A stretch of DNA of 64,000 bases from Pagrus major (taxonomy: Eukaryota > Chordata > Actinopteri > Spariformes > Sparidae): assembly GCF_040436345.1 (NCBI RefSeq), contig NC_133230.1, positions 17,432,197 through 17,496,196 of the forward strand. Reading direction: 5' to 3'. The notes below the pieces were generated by a model. It searched no databases. It saw only the letters and a list, made by a program, of their open reading frames with translations, and was not told the origin of the DNA. This document shows positions 1 through 11,500 of this stretch, in pieces. Numbering within the stretch: the stretch's first letter is position 1; every line of letters starts with the position of its first letter. A program made the translations under genes and the position numbers.

Positions 1-248
1 TACAGGAGCAGACAAAAAACATATCTGTCAAGCACGCAGCGTTCTGGCGGCGTGTTAAAAGAAGCGCACGAAGGTTGCAGTGACTTCCTGGAGTCTTGTC
101 CTTACTGGGAGGTTTCCAGTCTGACAGTGGCGGCCCCAGGAAGTGACTGTTCAAACTGAATGCACCGACATGAGAGTGGTATCAATCGTCCCATCTAAAT
201 CGTGGCAAGAAAGTGAACAAGTATTTCCCATAATGTCAAATTATACCT

Positions 249-439
249 TTAAAGGGACAGTTGGACCAGAGGCTAGCTAACTAAGCTGGCTAACGTTACA
301 GCTTCCATTATACTCAATAGAAGGCAGGAAACTCTCCAAAACTCAGCAACTCACACCAAAACAATCTAGACGGTTAAATACCATTACAAGTAAGAAGAAA
401 AATATGTATTTTTGATTTGGGGATGAACTGTCCCTTTAA
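249..439. mobile_element. TTAA-flanked MITE, 191 bp
   Basis: Both ends carry TTAA (249-252 and 436-439). Inside them is a perfect 10-bp terminal inverted repeat, AGGGACAGTT at 253-262 and AACTGTCCCT at 426-435. There is no coding capacity. TTAA target duplications are the hallmark of piggyBac-type transposases, so this is most simply a non-autonomous element of that group. The superfamily is inferred from the target site only. Confidence 0.7.
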
Positions 440-3400
440 CTTTGCTTTTATGCAACTCTTTCCAGCCAGAGTCTCAGTCTGTTTTTTTGGTTGTCACAAT
501 AAATAACTACAGAGACAGTGACACTGACACAAGAACAAAACAATAGACTCGATCATGAAGAAGTCTCTCCTGTAAGAACACATTGTTATTAAAATACCGT
601 CACATATAAAGAATTATTATTCCTGACAAGCTCACATTCTCTCACACAAACAAACCCGGGGACGGCTGTCAGGCCAGGCTCCAGTGCGGAGGGATATCAC
701 ACTTGTGAATTGTGGCAGGCAGTCTGAATGACAATGGGTCTAGTAGCCCTGGAGGAGATCGTTATGGGCAGCAGGACCAGGCAACGGCTGCTGTGTGCCG
801 GAGTCAAACAGCCCCAATCACCCACCTGGAACCTGGAGCCCAGACAGCCGGGGGGAGGTGGAGCCGCTGACCTGACCTCGGCTACAGGCTGCAGGGACGG
901 AGGAGCCCCCGGCCCAGACAGATCAACCAGGGTTGTGATGTCTCTCTGCTTTAAGTCCCGCCCTGTTGGTGACCTGCGTGTGCCCCTCCCTTCCATTATA
1001 TTTGCGCAAAACCAGTCTTGTTAAATTCAACTCCATTTTCTCTTAGCTTCTCCTCTTCGACACCCTTTTGACCACACCCATCCATCCCCACCTAAAACTA
1101 CTCCAGTTTAATCACCTCTGGATGTGGGCGGGGGAGTGGAGGTGAAAGCCACACATTACATCATGTATTTACTTATCCAGAGGTAGCTAGCGAGTGACAT
1201 GGAGAGTGGAGCTGGGGGTGAAAGGTGAAGGACTCGGGAGTAAATGAGTCATGACCAAAACCAAAGGGTTACATTCTTGGGACAAGGTTGCTTAAACACC
1301 AAAAAGGTGAACAACACCTCCACAAAGACACCGACGCATGTGCGGTTGGAGCACAAAAGTCCTAAAACCTTTCACCTGGTGTTCGTGTGATTGCTTCAGA
1401 CAAATTTCTGAACTAATCCTCAGAGGCTTCCCAGATGTACGCGTCTTGAACATAACACCATAATGTTTCCCAGAATACGGAGTAAGCACTTTGAGATTAT
1501 TTGCTATTAATGAAAACAATTAGGGGCTCAGGCTTTTGGTAGCCTGCCAACTACTGTTTCAACATTTTTTCCTTCCTTGCAAGTGGAATTTGAACTCTCT
1601 AAATTGCTTCCCTTTAGTAACAATGCCGTAAACACCCTCCAATCCCTTCTCAGCCATCTGCCCATGGTCAACATCACCTCAGTAACTGCTAGTGACATGT
1701 GCCGCAGATCGGCCTTGTAGTGCTTCCAACTACCCCACCTTAGCGAGGTGGCGCGGCTCAGAGAGACCAAACAGACCCGGTGAAGTCAATCGGCAGACTG
1801 TTCCGTTTAGCCTGAGTGTGGGATTTCTTTACTCAACGGAGAGATCCTCCATCCTGAAATAGGTGGCGGGGAGGGGGTGAAACAGAGGTAAAAATAAAGA
1901 TGCAGGAGGTAAGGAAAGCAGAAGAACACAGGCCAAGAACGGAGATGGTTGGATGGACTTCCACTCATTCATCTCCCATGTCCCGGCAACCCTTGGCTGT
2001 CTGTTGGAGCGGCAATGGCCCGCGCGGAGACATCAAGCACATTCCAAGAGTCGGCCCAATTACGGGCAGATGAGGGGCAGTTCTCTTTGTTTAAGAACAA
2101 AGCCAGAAGTGACACAACTGGTCTTTAAAGGGAGCTCTCACAGCCGTGGCTGAGGAGAGGGGGGCCCGGTGGGTGGGGGAGGTGACCAGCTGGTTATAAA
2201 TATCTATTTGGTCAGTTACTGGAAGGAAAATTTGCAGTTTGTTTGTCATCCACTCATCCAGGTGGTGGGCCTGGTGGTTGCAAAACATCTGAACAGAAAG
2301 CAGAGAGAGAGAGAGAGGCCAACCTGTTCGAGTCTGACTGCCAGAAATGAGGAATTTCACTAATTCTTATATGAAAGCCACATGTCATCCTCTAGTGTAA
2401 ACCTGCAGAGAGAGAGTGCTCTTGGCAAGATCTCATTGCATATTTAACCCAGTAATTATTCTGGCCACACAGATTAGATATTACTGCAATGTGAATAAGG
2501 CTTGCACTCATAATTACGCAATGTCAGAGCAATTTTAATGACTGTCATCTGGCAAATGTCAATATTATAACATTCAGGTTGGGTTGATTGGGCCTGCAGA
2601 ACATTCTCCAAAGAGCAACTTATAACTAATCAAGAATAATGAAAAAAATGAAGTTCAACATCTTGACATTTCTTCGGTTTTGGCCTCAGACTATCAAAAC
2701 TATGACTTTGAATTGAGAGCTGTAGGTTGTCAAATTGTCTTGTTGAGTCGTGAGTATAAAATATTCATCCAAAATGGGTTAGAAAGGCGTAAAAGGTTTC
2801 TTTGTTGGTCAGGCCCATTTCTATCTGGTGCATGGGGCCTCTGAAGCCACCAGGGGGTGGTGAACAGGCCTTCGTGTCTAGTTTGGAGGGGAAAGATATA
2901 TTTTTAAATGTGAAGTTGTTGCAGTTTCTTAATTCCTCAACAGATTTGTTATTATATTCAAAATCAAAATCATTTTAAAGGAAAATGCAGCATCTGTCTC
3001 ATTTATGCGCATTTGGTGAATGATATAAAGAAGATTCTGTAAATCCTGCAAGTTTTCCGGAGTTTCTTGATGAAGGTGCGCCTCAGTGTTTCCCGTTTAT
3101 TATAATTTTCTTTATGTTTAATTTGATGGGGTCAAGAATAATCCACTTCTCAGCTGTCCATCCATAAAATCCGTATGTTTCAAACGATCATCATTTTGCC
3201 AGAATAGAGCTACATGCGCTGCTACAGCATTGTACTATTCCATTGCTCCTCCAGAAGCTGCGATTTGCTGTGAAAGACCACATTTTTACAACCACCTTTC
3301 AAGCCTACGGGGGGTGTGAATTTGATACTCAAAACACTGATTTTGGGTGGAGTAACACTTTAATAACGCACATTGTACGAGTGGCTGTTGATGGCCAGAA

Positions 3401-3591
3401 GCGTGCAGTATTGGCCTGCAGAGGGGCGGGACGAGTTTAAAGTTTAATTCCCACTCTGCAGTAAATTAGAACACAGCAGGGTAATGTCTGTTTATCCCAA
3501 ATACAGCTGCCTGGGCCTCTCTCCTATCCCTCTCCTTCTCTTCCCCACAGACCACACCACCACGGCCCCCAGGATCACCTGGACCAGCCGT

Positions 3592-3592
<1 letters not shown>

Positions 3593-3629
<37 letters not shown>
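3593..3629. repeat. (CA)n microsatellite
   Basis: About 18 uninterrupted CA units, followed by looser CACA-rich sequence to about 3690. Open frames across it on both strands are artefacts of the repeat. Confidence 0.95.
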
Positions 3630-3634
<5 letters not shown>

Positions 3635-4099
3635 TAAACAAGCACGGCAGCACATGCATGCATATGCACACAGACTCACACACTGCACTACTGCACTCCT
3701 GCACTCGGACACAGAGATGTAAACACACTAGAACAGATAGATTCTCGAGTTCAATGACACCAATGAACTTAACATGGGAGGCAATTAGTTTGTGGCTACT
3801 TGCTTCAAGATGGAAATAGTCTATATAGGAGTTTGCAGTTTGTGTTTGTTTGCCTTTTGTGGCTCAGAAAGTTTGCAGTGATGCTTGCATTGGGATGTTC
3901 CTCTCATTTGGTCCTCTCCTGTGACTAGAAAGTTTGCAGCAGTTTAGGTAAATCACTGTAATACCTCTAAAAGAAGCAGGCCAGCTGGGATGTTGGATTA
4001 CAATGAGTAGGCCTTTGCTGCCCTCTAGTGTCAGATCGGGTCATTGCACGTTGTGAGCGGCAGGTGACCATTAATCGGAGTCTGTCTCCATCTAGTGCG

Positions 4100-4713
4100 C
4101 CACCAGAAGCACGCATTATTCGAGCGAGAGGGGATAGAAAAACAAAACATGTCGTCATGCAGCTTCTACGTGCGCGTTCGTGACTGAATCCCGTGATCTG
4201 TGCGTCAGCTGTCAAGCCGCACAACACGCATGCACGCCGCGGTGCTCGTCTGTCGCTGTGCAAGGTTTGTTTGGACAACGAATGAATCGGAAAATGCCAC
4301 AGAGACCCGGAACACGCGAAGTGCTGTGACTGTAACGTTTCTCCTGCCGAGCTGGACTGAAGCGACTCGCTGACAGGAAAGTTTGCTCTGACTGAGGTTT
4401 ATGTTAGTTAGAGGTGGAGGAGGAAGGTGAACAGGTTTTCCGGTTGCAACGTTGCAGGCTTGCTAATAAGCTAGCATCGGACCAATGCAACCGACCGGCA
4501 TCGTTAGCTTAGCTCGCTAGCAAAGCTGATGTAGCGGCAGATGCCTAGCACCGTACGGAAGGAAATGCAGCGCGAGCTCGTCTTTAATTTACTTTAATTT
4601 GTCTTTTTTTTTAAAGCACTCGTTAGTGTTTAAAAAGGGTAATATGTTGAGAGCGTCCCTCGGGTGAGGTGACAGGCGAAGGAGGTGGCGAGGTTTGGGT
4701 TGCTCGGATAGTT
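4100..4713 (+). promoter_or_regulatory. ddhd1: ddhd1 CpG-rich promoter and 5' UTR
   Basis: CpG density rises sharply from about 4.1 kb and continues through the first coding exon to about 5.4 kb, unlike the AT-rich flanks. No TATA box stands out, which fits a CpG-island promoter. The transcription start cannot be fixed from sequence. The in-frame stop TGA at 4648-4650 limits the coding frame on the 5' side. A small upstream ORF (4644-4667) lies within the presumed leader. Confidence 0.6.
4644..4667 (+). CDS. Upstream ORF, 7 codons, in ddhd1 leader
   Basis: An ATG at 4644 opens a seven-codon frame ending at TGA 4665-4667. It lies 46 bases before the main ATG at 4714 and in a different frame. 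If the transcript starts upstream of it, this uORF could lower translation of the main frame. Function is inferred from position only. Confidence 0.4.
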   Translation: MLRASLG

Positions 4714-5512
4714 ATGAGCAGTTTCCATTTTACAACCAAGACCTCCACACTGAGCTCGTCTTTGGACGGTAAGGGTCCGCCGGTCAGCGTCGACGCGGCC
4801 AACAACAACAAGGAGTGGGCGCTGGGAAGCGATGTTTTCCCGTGCTGTCACGAGATGAGCCCCATGGACGAGACGATGGAGGCTGGGATGTCCTCGGTCC
4901 AGCCGGGACTGGACGGACACCTGCCGCTTCTCCACGCCGCCAGACACCACGGCGCACAGGCCGGGCTGCTGTTCGACCTGAGCTCCCCGCCAGCCTACCT
5001 CGACAGCGGCTCCCTGGAGTACAGCGACACCGACGGGAACAACGCGGGTCCGTTGTTCGAGAGGAGGAAGAGGTCGCGGTCCAACAGCTCCAGGCACCGC
5101 TTCAGCGAGGTGGTCACGGAGCTCGGTCCGGAGGAGGTGCGGTGGTTTTACAAAGAGGACAAGAAGACTTGGAAGCCCTTTCTCGGGCATGACTCGCTTA
5201 AAATCGAGCTTATGTTTCGGAAGTACTGTGAGCTGAACCCCGGTGCGGCAGGCTCCCAGGGCAGCGGTGAGGAGGAGGAGTGCGGCGGCGGCAATAACGG
5301 CGTGGAGAGCAGAGGGCTGAACGGCGCGGTGCCGGTGGAGACGAGGACCAGCAGTGTGCACGGAGGCCGGGGCTCCCTGGACACATCCACCGTGTCCTCT
5401 GATGAGAGGGACCCTGACAGCATTGAAATCAACGTTGAGCCTGTTTGTGTGCGGGGAGGGCTCTATGAAGTGGATGTTAAAGAAAGGGAATGCAATCCTG
5501 TTTACTGGAAGC
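4714..5512 (+). CDS. ddhd1: ddhd1 coding exon 1
   Basis: Encodes residues 1-266 plus one base. The start is the first ATG after the in-frame stop at 4648-4650; an upstream GTG at 4669 is open but not a credible start. The first 130 residues have little resemblance to mammalian DDHD1. From about 135 the protein is highly conserved (VVTELGPEEVRWFYKEDKK). A Gly/Glu-rich linker (174-235) precedes the conserved block ending in VYWK. Donor GTGAGT at 5513. The first codons could differ if translation starts elsewhere, but the frame is certain. Confidence 0.93.
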
Positions 5513-8500
5513 GTGAGTATCATAACACATCAGGTGATCAATGTCTATAAAGCCATATTATTGCTTTGCATCAGTCACAAGTGGTGTTGCTCCACTCACT
5601 GGCTGCATCACTGAGTGCATGTCCATATGCAATAATCCCCTCATATATACTTTATATTTCTGCAGCGTAAATGGCTGACAGCATGCAGATTAATGACCCA
5701 CAGCCACTCACAAGTCAAACAAAACTAGCAGCTCATTAATCATTCACTCATCTTTTCTTGCTGACTCCTGCATTGTTTTTGCAGTTTTTCCTCACGTGCT
5801 AAGTAATTACTTACTCTTCTCTGGACATCTCAACAACCCAAGGAAGTCAGTCAGTATTGGCCTGAGCTGATGCGTGCTAACTAATTCATGGATAGTTCCT
5901 GGAAAAGGCAGTGGACAAATGAAGGCGGTCACTATAGACGCCTCAGAAAACCTGACCTCGATGAAAGGGTTCGTGTGTAGCTGGTTCTTTTTGAAGGTTA
6001 ACGCCAAGTGACATTTCGAGAAGCAGTTCTTATCCCGAACATTCATGCTGTGGATGTAAAAGTCCTTTGTAGTCAGCTCAGGCCCTCGCTGTGCCTTCAC
6101 AGCTCGGCCTATACGTAGTGTTATGTTAACACTGAAGACCCTGATGCACTACATGGGAGATGGAAACTAATACAAGAAGAGATTGTTTGCAAAAGTGGAA
6201 AGAGAGAGAGAGAGAGGCCAGTACATGTAATGGGAGATGTGGAGAGGAGAGATGTTTATATACTGTAATCCAGGGAGTAAAACATCTATTGAAATACAAA
6301 AAAAGGAAGGATTTGGTCGGTGTGTTGGCATGTATTTGTAGCAGTTGTAGGTTTAAACATGTGCACACAGCAAACAAAGTGAAAAGGTCACTTTTCCCCC
6401 ATGACGAGACTTATCTTCTCCGAACAGACCTTAACGAATGAGTGAATAGTACCTACTGTGAGCCTCTATCATGTGTCTGTCCTGTGTGTCTATCTTAGCG
6501 TCGTGGTGGGCCTCTATGGCTGTAGATAAGAAAATGCTCATGTGTCAGAAAGTATTCCTACACTGCCAGCACAATCTTATTCACCACCAGAGATTCAGTT
6601 AATAATTTCACTCAAGACTGTAATCAAAACTGGCCTCGCTCCATAAGCCTCTGAGACTCGGCCCTCCTGGATTTGCCAGACTTGTTGAGTGAAATGGAAA
6701 TCAGTGTTAAGTAGGCCAAAACTCATTCTGAAAAGCTAAGTGATGCACTACTAGAAAGTGACTGTTGTATCACTCATGTGTGGGGGATACAATGTGCAAC
6801 CCATGCCTTCAGCCATGATGACAGGCTCAGGCAATTATAAATAAATCAGGAAACAAATACAGGACTGTACGTCAGCGAGATAGACATCTTTTACAAGTCA
6901 CGGACGTGAGGATATTCACGATCATCTCAATTCACTATTATCCCTATAATAAAAATTCACCACGCTGAACTCATTGAGAGGGGTTTTTTAAATCATGATC
7001 CACAACAACAATCTTTTATCATCCCATGCTTAATAGTGCGTATCCTCAAGCCCTACCTAATATGAGAACATTCGCAAAGCTGATGTTTTAAAGTGCATTA
7101 AATCCACATTTCTTATATCCATGTTTACTAGCTTGCAGTCGTGCTCATCCCTGCTGCTGTTGTTGGCACATTGCTTCATAGCTTGGCATCTTACTACCAT
7201 CTTTAGATTAGTGGAATAGTGTGAAACCATTGGCAGGAGTATGTACCATTTCATCCAGACACTTGTGTATGTGCGTCATAAACAAGCGCACACTTATAGA
7301 ATAAACAGCTGCGTAACAATTTTAGGGGTCAAAAACTCCACAGGGATCCTTTAACAGGCAAAGAGCAAATCAAAGTGTAAAATGAGTGAAAGAAGGCTTG
7401 CTCCAAAATGTCTGTCCCCACACTGAAGTCACTCTTTTGTATGTAAATCCATGTTATCTTTCACTGTGTCACAGAACAAGACCACATTCCAGTCATGAGA
7501 GGCCAGTGGTTTATCGACGGCACCTGGCTCCCGTTAGAGGAAGAGGAGAGCGACCTCATCGAGCAGGAGCACCTGAGCCATTTCCGCGGGCAACAAATGC
7601 AGGACACCTTCGAGACGGATTTGGTGGTCAAGACCGTCGATAGCAAAGATGGTGAGAGAACGGGAGTAAGGGTAATGTTCTAGTATTATTTTAGGAATTA
7701 CTCGGCATCTAGAAACAGCTTCAAACTGTATCACCACTGAAGTATTTGTTCTGGTAACTAAAATCTGAAAAAATAAACATAGTTACTAACTTGATTATAA
7801 CTAGATTTGAAGGTGAATATTTTCATAGAGTGTGGGAGTTTAAATAGAAGGCTAAAACATTATTGCTCACTCCACAAAAACAATTGAAGACTTCTTTACT
7901 GCTGCATTCTCCAACCCTGCAGCATTTTTTTTTTTATCCGAGGCAGGCAGCATCTTGTAAAAGAACACCTTTTATAGTGCTGTGTGAGGGAAGTGAGGAA
8001 TTGAAATGCTCCCATAGGTGTTATTAGCAATAAACTCCATTTAAAAGTAAAGTCGTTGCCTTCAGGATAAAGCTAGAAGAAAAGCATTGCGCAGTCATAA
8101 ACGGTGAATGATGTGACAGCTGTGCCCGCTGTAGTATCGGTGCACGGTCAAGAGAAATGAATGACGCAGGTGCTTCCATTCACGTGAGCGCAGGTTTTGT
8201 CGTGTCACGCTCCCAATGTAAAGCAGGTGCAGCTCGTACATTCTGGCTCGTCTCTGTCTGGCAGGGGGCTGGCACAGATGAAATGTAGTACACTTTAGCT
8301 GTGAAAGGCAATAAGAAAGAGGTCCTTTGATTCAGCAGTCTCCTTAAGGGAGCCAGATCCACAGGACCTTCACTGGTGATGAATGTGTGGGTGTGTGAAT
8401 GTGGCAGATAAATAGAAAGGAGCGCAGAGGGAAAAGATGCAGTTAAAAGAGAAACTGTTTAGTCTGTGTTATACACACATATACACAGAAACATGCATCA

Positions 8501-11500
8501 AAACATCACCGAGCCAATGTGGAACATTATGCAAAAATGTAAATCTTCCACATAAATCAATGAAGCACAGTGATTTATCGAATAATTTTAATTCCTCTAA
8601 CCCTGATTAGTTGTATTTGAATAATATTCGCATAACGACTGTTAATCACTGTTAACTTGCTATAAACAGAAGTCTTGCAAGTCTTAAAAATGCTTGATTC
8701 TAACTGTTTTCAAGGTTTGGAATATACTTGAGTACTAATCCTTGAAAAATGTGTTTCATCGACACAATCACTCATGTTTGACAGTCCCGTCGTCACGTGT
8801 CTGTTGTCTCCTTGCGTCAAAATTAGTAAACACTGTCAAACAAACAACTGTCTACTCAGAATAGATTAAGGCCTGTAAATAAGTGCATCAACAGAGCACA
8901 GGAAAATTAATACAGTAAGAAGGTGAATCCTGTTTGCGTCGTCCCGTTTATTATACGCTCATTGCTACTAGAACACTACCTGAACTGACTCACAGAAGTT
9001 TTGAGACAAAACTGGAGACGAGCAATAGTGTACATGTACACACCGGCACTAAATGGTCTGTACATGGAAGAGGGTATATAAACAGCCACAGAGGACAGAG
9101 GGATCATGGTTAGATTATCTGCAGGCCAGGTGTGTGAATTCTAGCACAAGGGCAAATTGGTTGGAGGCCCCTCCGTTGCACGACATATATATCATATGAC
9201 CTTAGCTTTTCCTGTGCGTGAGCTGCAACGTTGAATAGTGCCTTAAAATTCTATTATGTAGTGAGAAATATGTGAATGGACTGCATTTATAGTGCTTTTC
9301 CAGTCTTACCGACCACTCCAAGCGCTTTATAACACAAGATAGCATTCTCACATTCAGACAAACATTCATGCACTGCTGGCAAAAGCTACCTATGCGCACT
9401 CACATACTGATAGAAAGCCCAAGGACACTCAGACATGTAGTCTGCAGAAGCCAGGCACTGAACCACTGACCTTCCGATTAGCGACCACTCTACCTACTGA
9501 GCCGGAGCCTCCCTATACAGATATGTACATACGCTTACAACATATGTGATTAAAATCCAATGCTGGTGATATTTGTACATGTTCCTTTAATGCATGGAAC
9601 TTAGAAATATAATCGAGCATCTGCTTGAAACCCTCCTGCTGTCTTTGCTGGCAGATTGTTTTCCACTCCTATATTTAGCAGAGCGTTAAAGCAAAGCGAG
9701 TGATAGATCACGTTAATTCCCGCTGTTTCAGTCTTTATTACAGGGAGCCTTTACAGTAGAGTGTTTCATCTTGGAAGCAATAATCCTAAGCACTAGGAGC
9801 TGTAAGTCAGCTACCTTGAACTGCATTACAATAGATAAATGGATCATGAAGCCAGTGAGCTGCGTGCGCTCTGACATTACTGCAGTACACACATTTCTCC
9901 TGCTATCTCCCCCCTCCCTGTCTCTTCTTTCTCCTTGGGCCTGAGTAGCTCGCTGAAACTAAAGGTAAGGAAAGCACGAGACATATGGTAGACATACTAT
10001 CGTGCTATCTACGCTGGCATAGCATCCAGTGATAGCATCGCAGTGTGGGCAGGACAAAATGTACATAATGTCCTGTTCTGTCATGATCCATATGTGCTTT
10101 TCTCCTTATTCTTCAGGAATCCTAAAGGCAAAATCAGAAGTAACATTGCTCATGTGGTGTGTTCTGCTAAAGAAAGATTTTAAAGAAGATCAGTTTTAGT
10201 GCTTTAGTCATATATGAACAGTGGTACATTCACATTATCAGAAGAAATAAGGGTGATTTGATGGCTTTTGTGAAATAACAAATTCACAGATGTTTGAGTC
10301 AGAAAGAGCTTGCCTGATCAACATTTAAAGTGTGTATAGATTTTTTTTACAATCTTCTTTATCTCCCTCACAAATTCATCATCCCTAACAAATTGTTTTG
10401 TGTTACTGTTTGTAACTTTATAAAGAGTGACTGCTGACATTTGAATGTAAAGTTGTGTTATCAGAGAGGTGTTCGCAGCTCTTATATCAGTTATTGAGGC
10501 TGAAATGGCCTCAGGGGCATCACAGTTTATCGATTTTATATCGATTTCTTAATCTTCTACTTTCGATAGGCCAACTTTGATCAGGAGATATTTTTTCTAA
10601 TCAGCATGGTGACACTGTTGGATGTTGAAGCTATACTGAGGAAAATGTCATGTGCAATTTTCAGAGGACGCAAGAAATATTTAATTAGAGGATTAGAGGA
10701 TCCTGTCTACTCACTTTAAGCTTCCCTGATTTGTTTGCGTATGTGTACAGAGCAGTAAGCCTGTGGTGAAGACTATAGGGTGTGTGGCTTTACTGGGTGT
10801 GTCCCAGTCTGTCAGGCATCACAGACGTCAAGGAAAAATAAAACCAGCAGGCTGGGCACTGTGTCATCTGTCAGCATAACACTTTTGGTATTTCTGAGGT
10901 AGACACACTGGTTTATGTACGCTACATATTCAGCTGCATATTATATTTACCCAGCACCTGAGGCTTGGAAGACACTGCTTAGAAGAACCGGAAATTGCTA
11001 ATCTAATAATAAGCTCTCATGTTTTATCTATTTATTTCTTTGTGTGATGTTAGATTTGGTCGTGGCTTGTGTTTAAAACAGTATATGTGTTTGAAATCAT
11101 CAGGTGTGTCGAGTCTTTCACCTTTAATCGGCATGAGCTCGTCTAAACCTGCTGCTTATTGTGAAGACAATCCCTAGATTTGTTTGGTCTGATCTGGAAA
11201 TTAAAGGTGATGGTACAATCAAGTGACCACAAGTCATGCAGTGTGATCTAAACCCCCGAGGATGGTCATAAACTGCAAACTATCACACAGATCAATTGAT
11301 CCTCAGTACATCCTTATAAGGATTCTGTAAAGTAGACATTGCAGTCATTAGGGAACACCTATTTCTGAATGGATCTATATGCGCTGTAATGTCCAGATGG
11401 ACTTCACTAATAGCTTTTACAGCAAACAAACTTCCTGTGCACTCAGCAGGTTTCTCCTCCTCCTCCTCTGCTAAGAAAGACACTGCTGACATTTGCAAGT

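Larger units (their letters stand above)
1..4100. other. Non-coding DNA upstream of ddhd1
   Basis: No exon of a recognisable protein is visible here. Short open frames exist, for example at 728-1024, but they resemble no family I know and have no splice or codon pattern to support them. The segment contains a TTAA-flanked MITE (249-439), a CA microsatellite (3593-3629) and short GA runs. A GC-richer patch near 780-930 could be regulatory, but I see no specific motif to support that. Confidence 0.6.

Noticed and set aside
728..1024. 98-codon + strand and 99-codon - strand frames upstream of ddhd1
   Set aside because: No family resemblance, splice signals or codon pattern. GC-rich composition alone explains the open frames.
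4630..5523. 297-codon open frame on the - strand over ddhd1 exon 1
   Set aside because: Antisense shadow of a GC-rich coding exon. The + strand frame encodes recognisable DDHD1.
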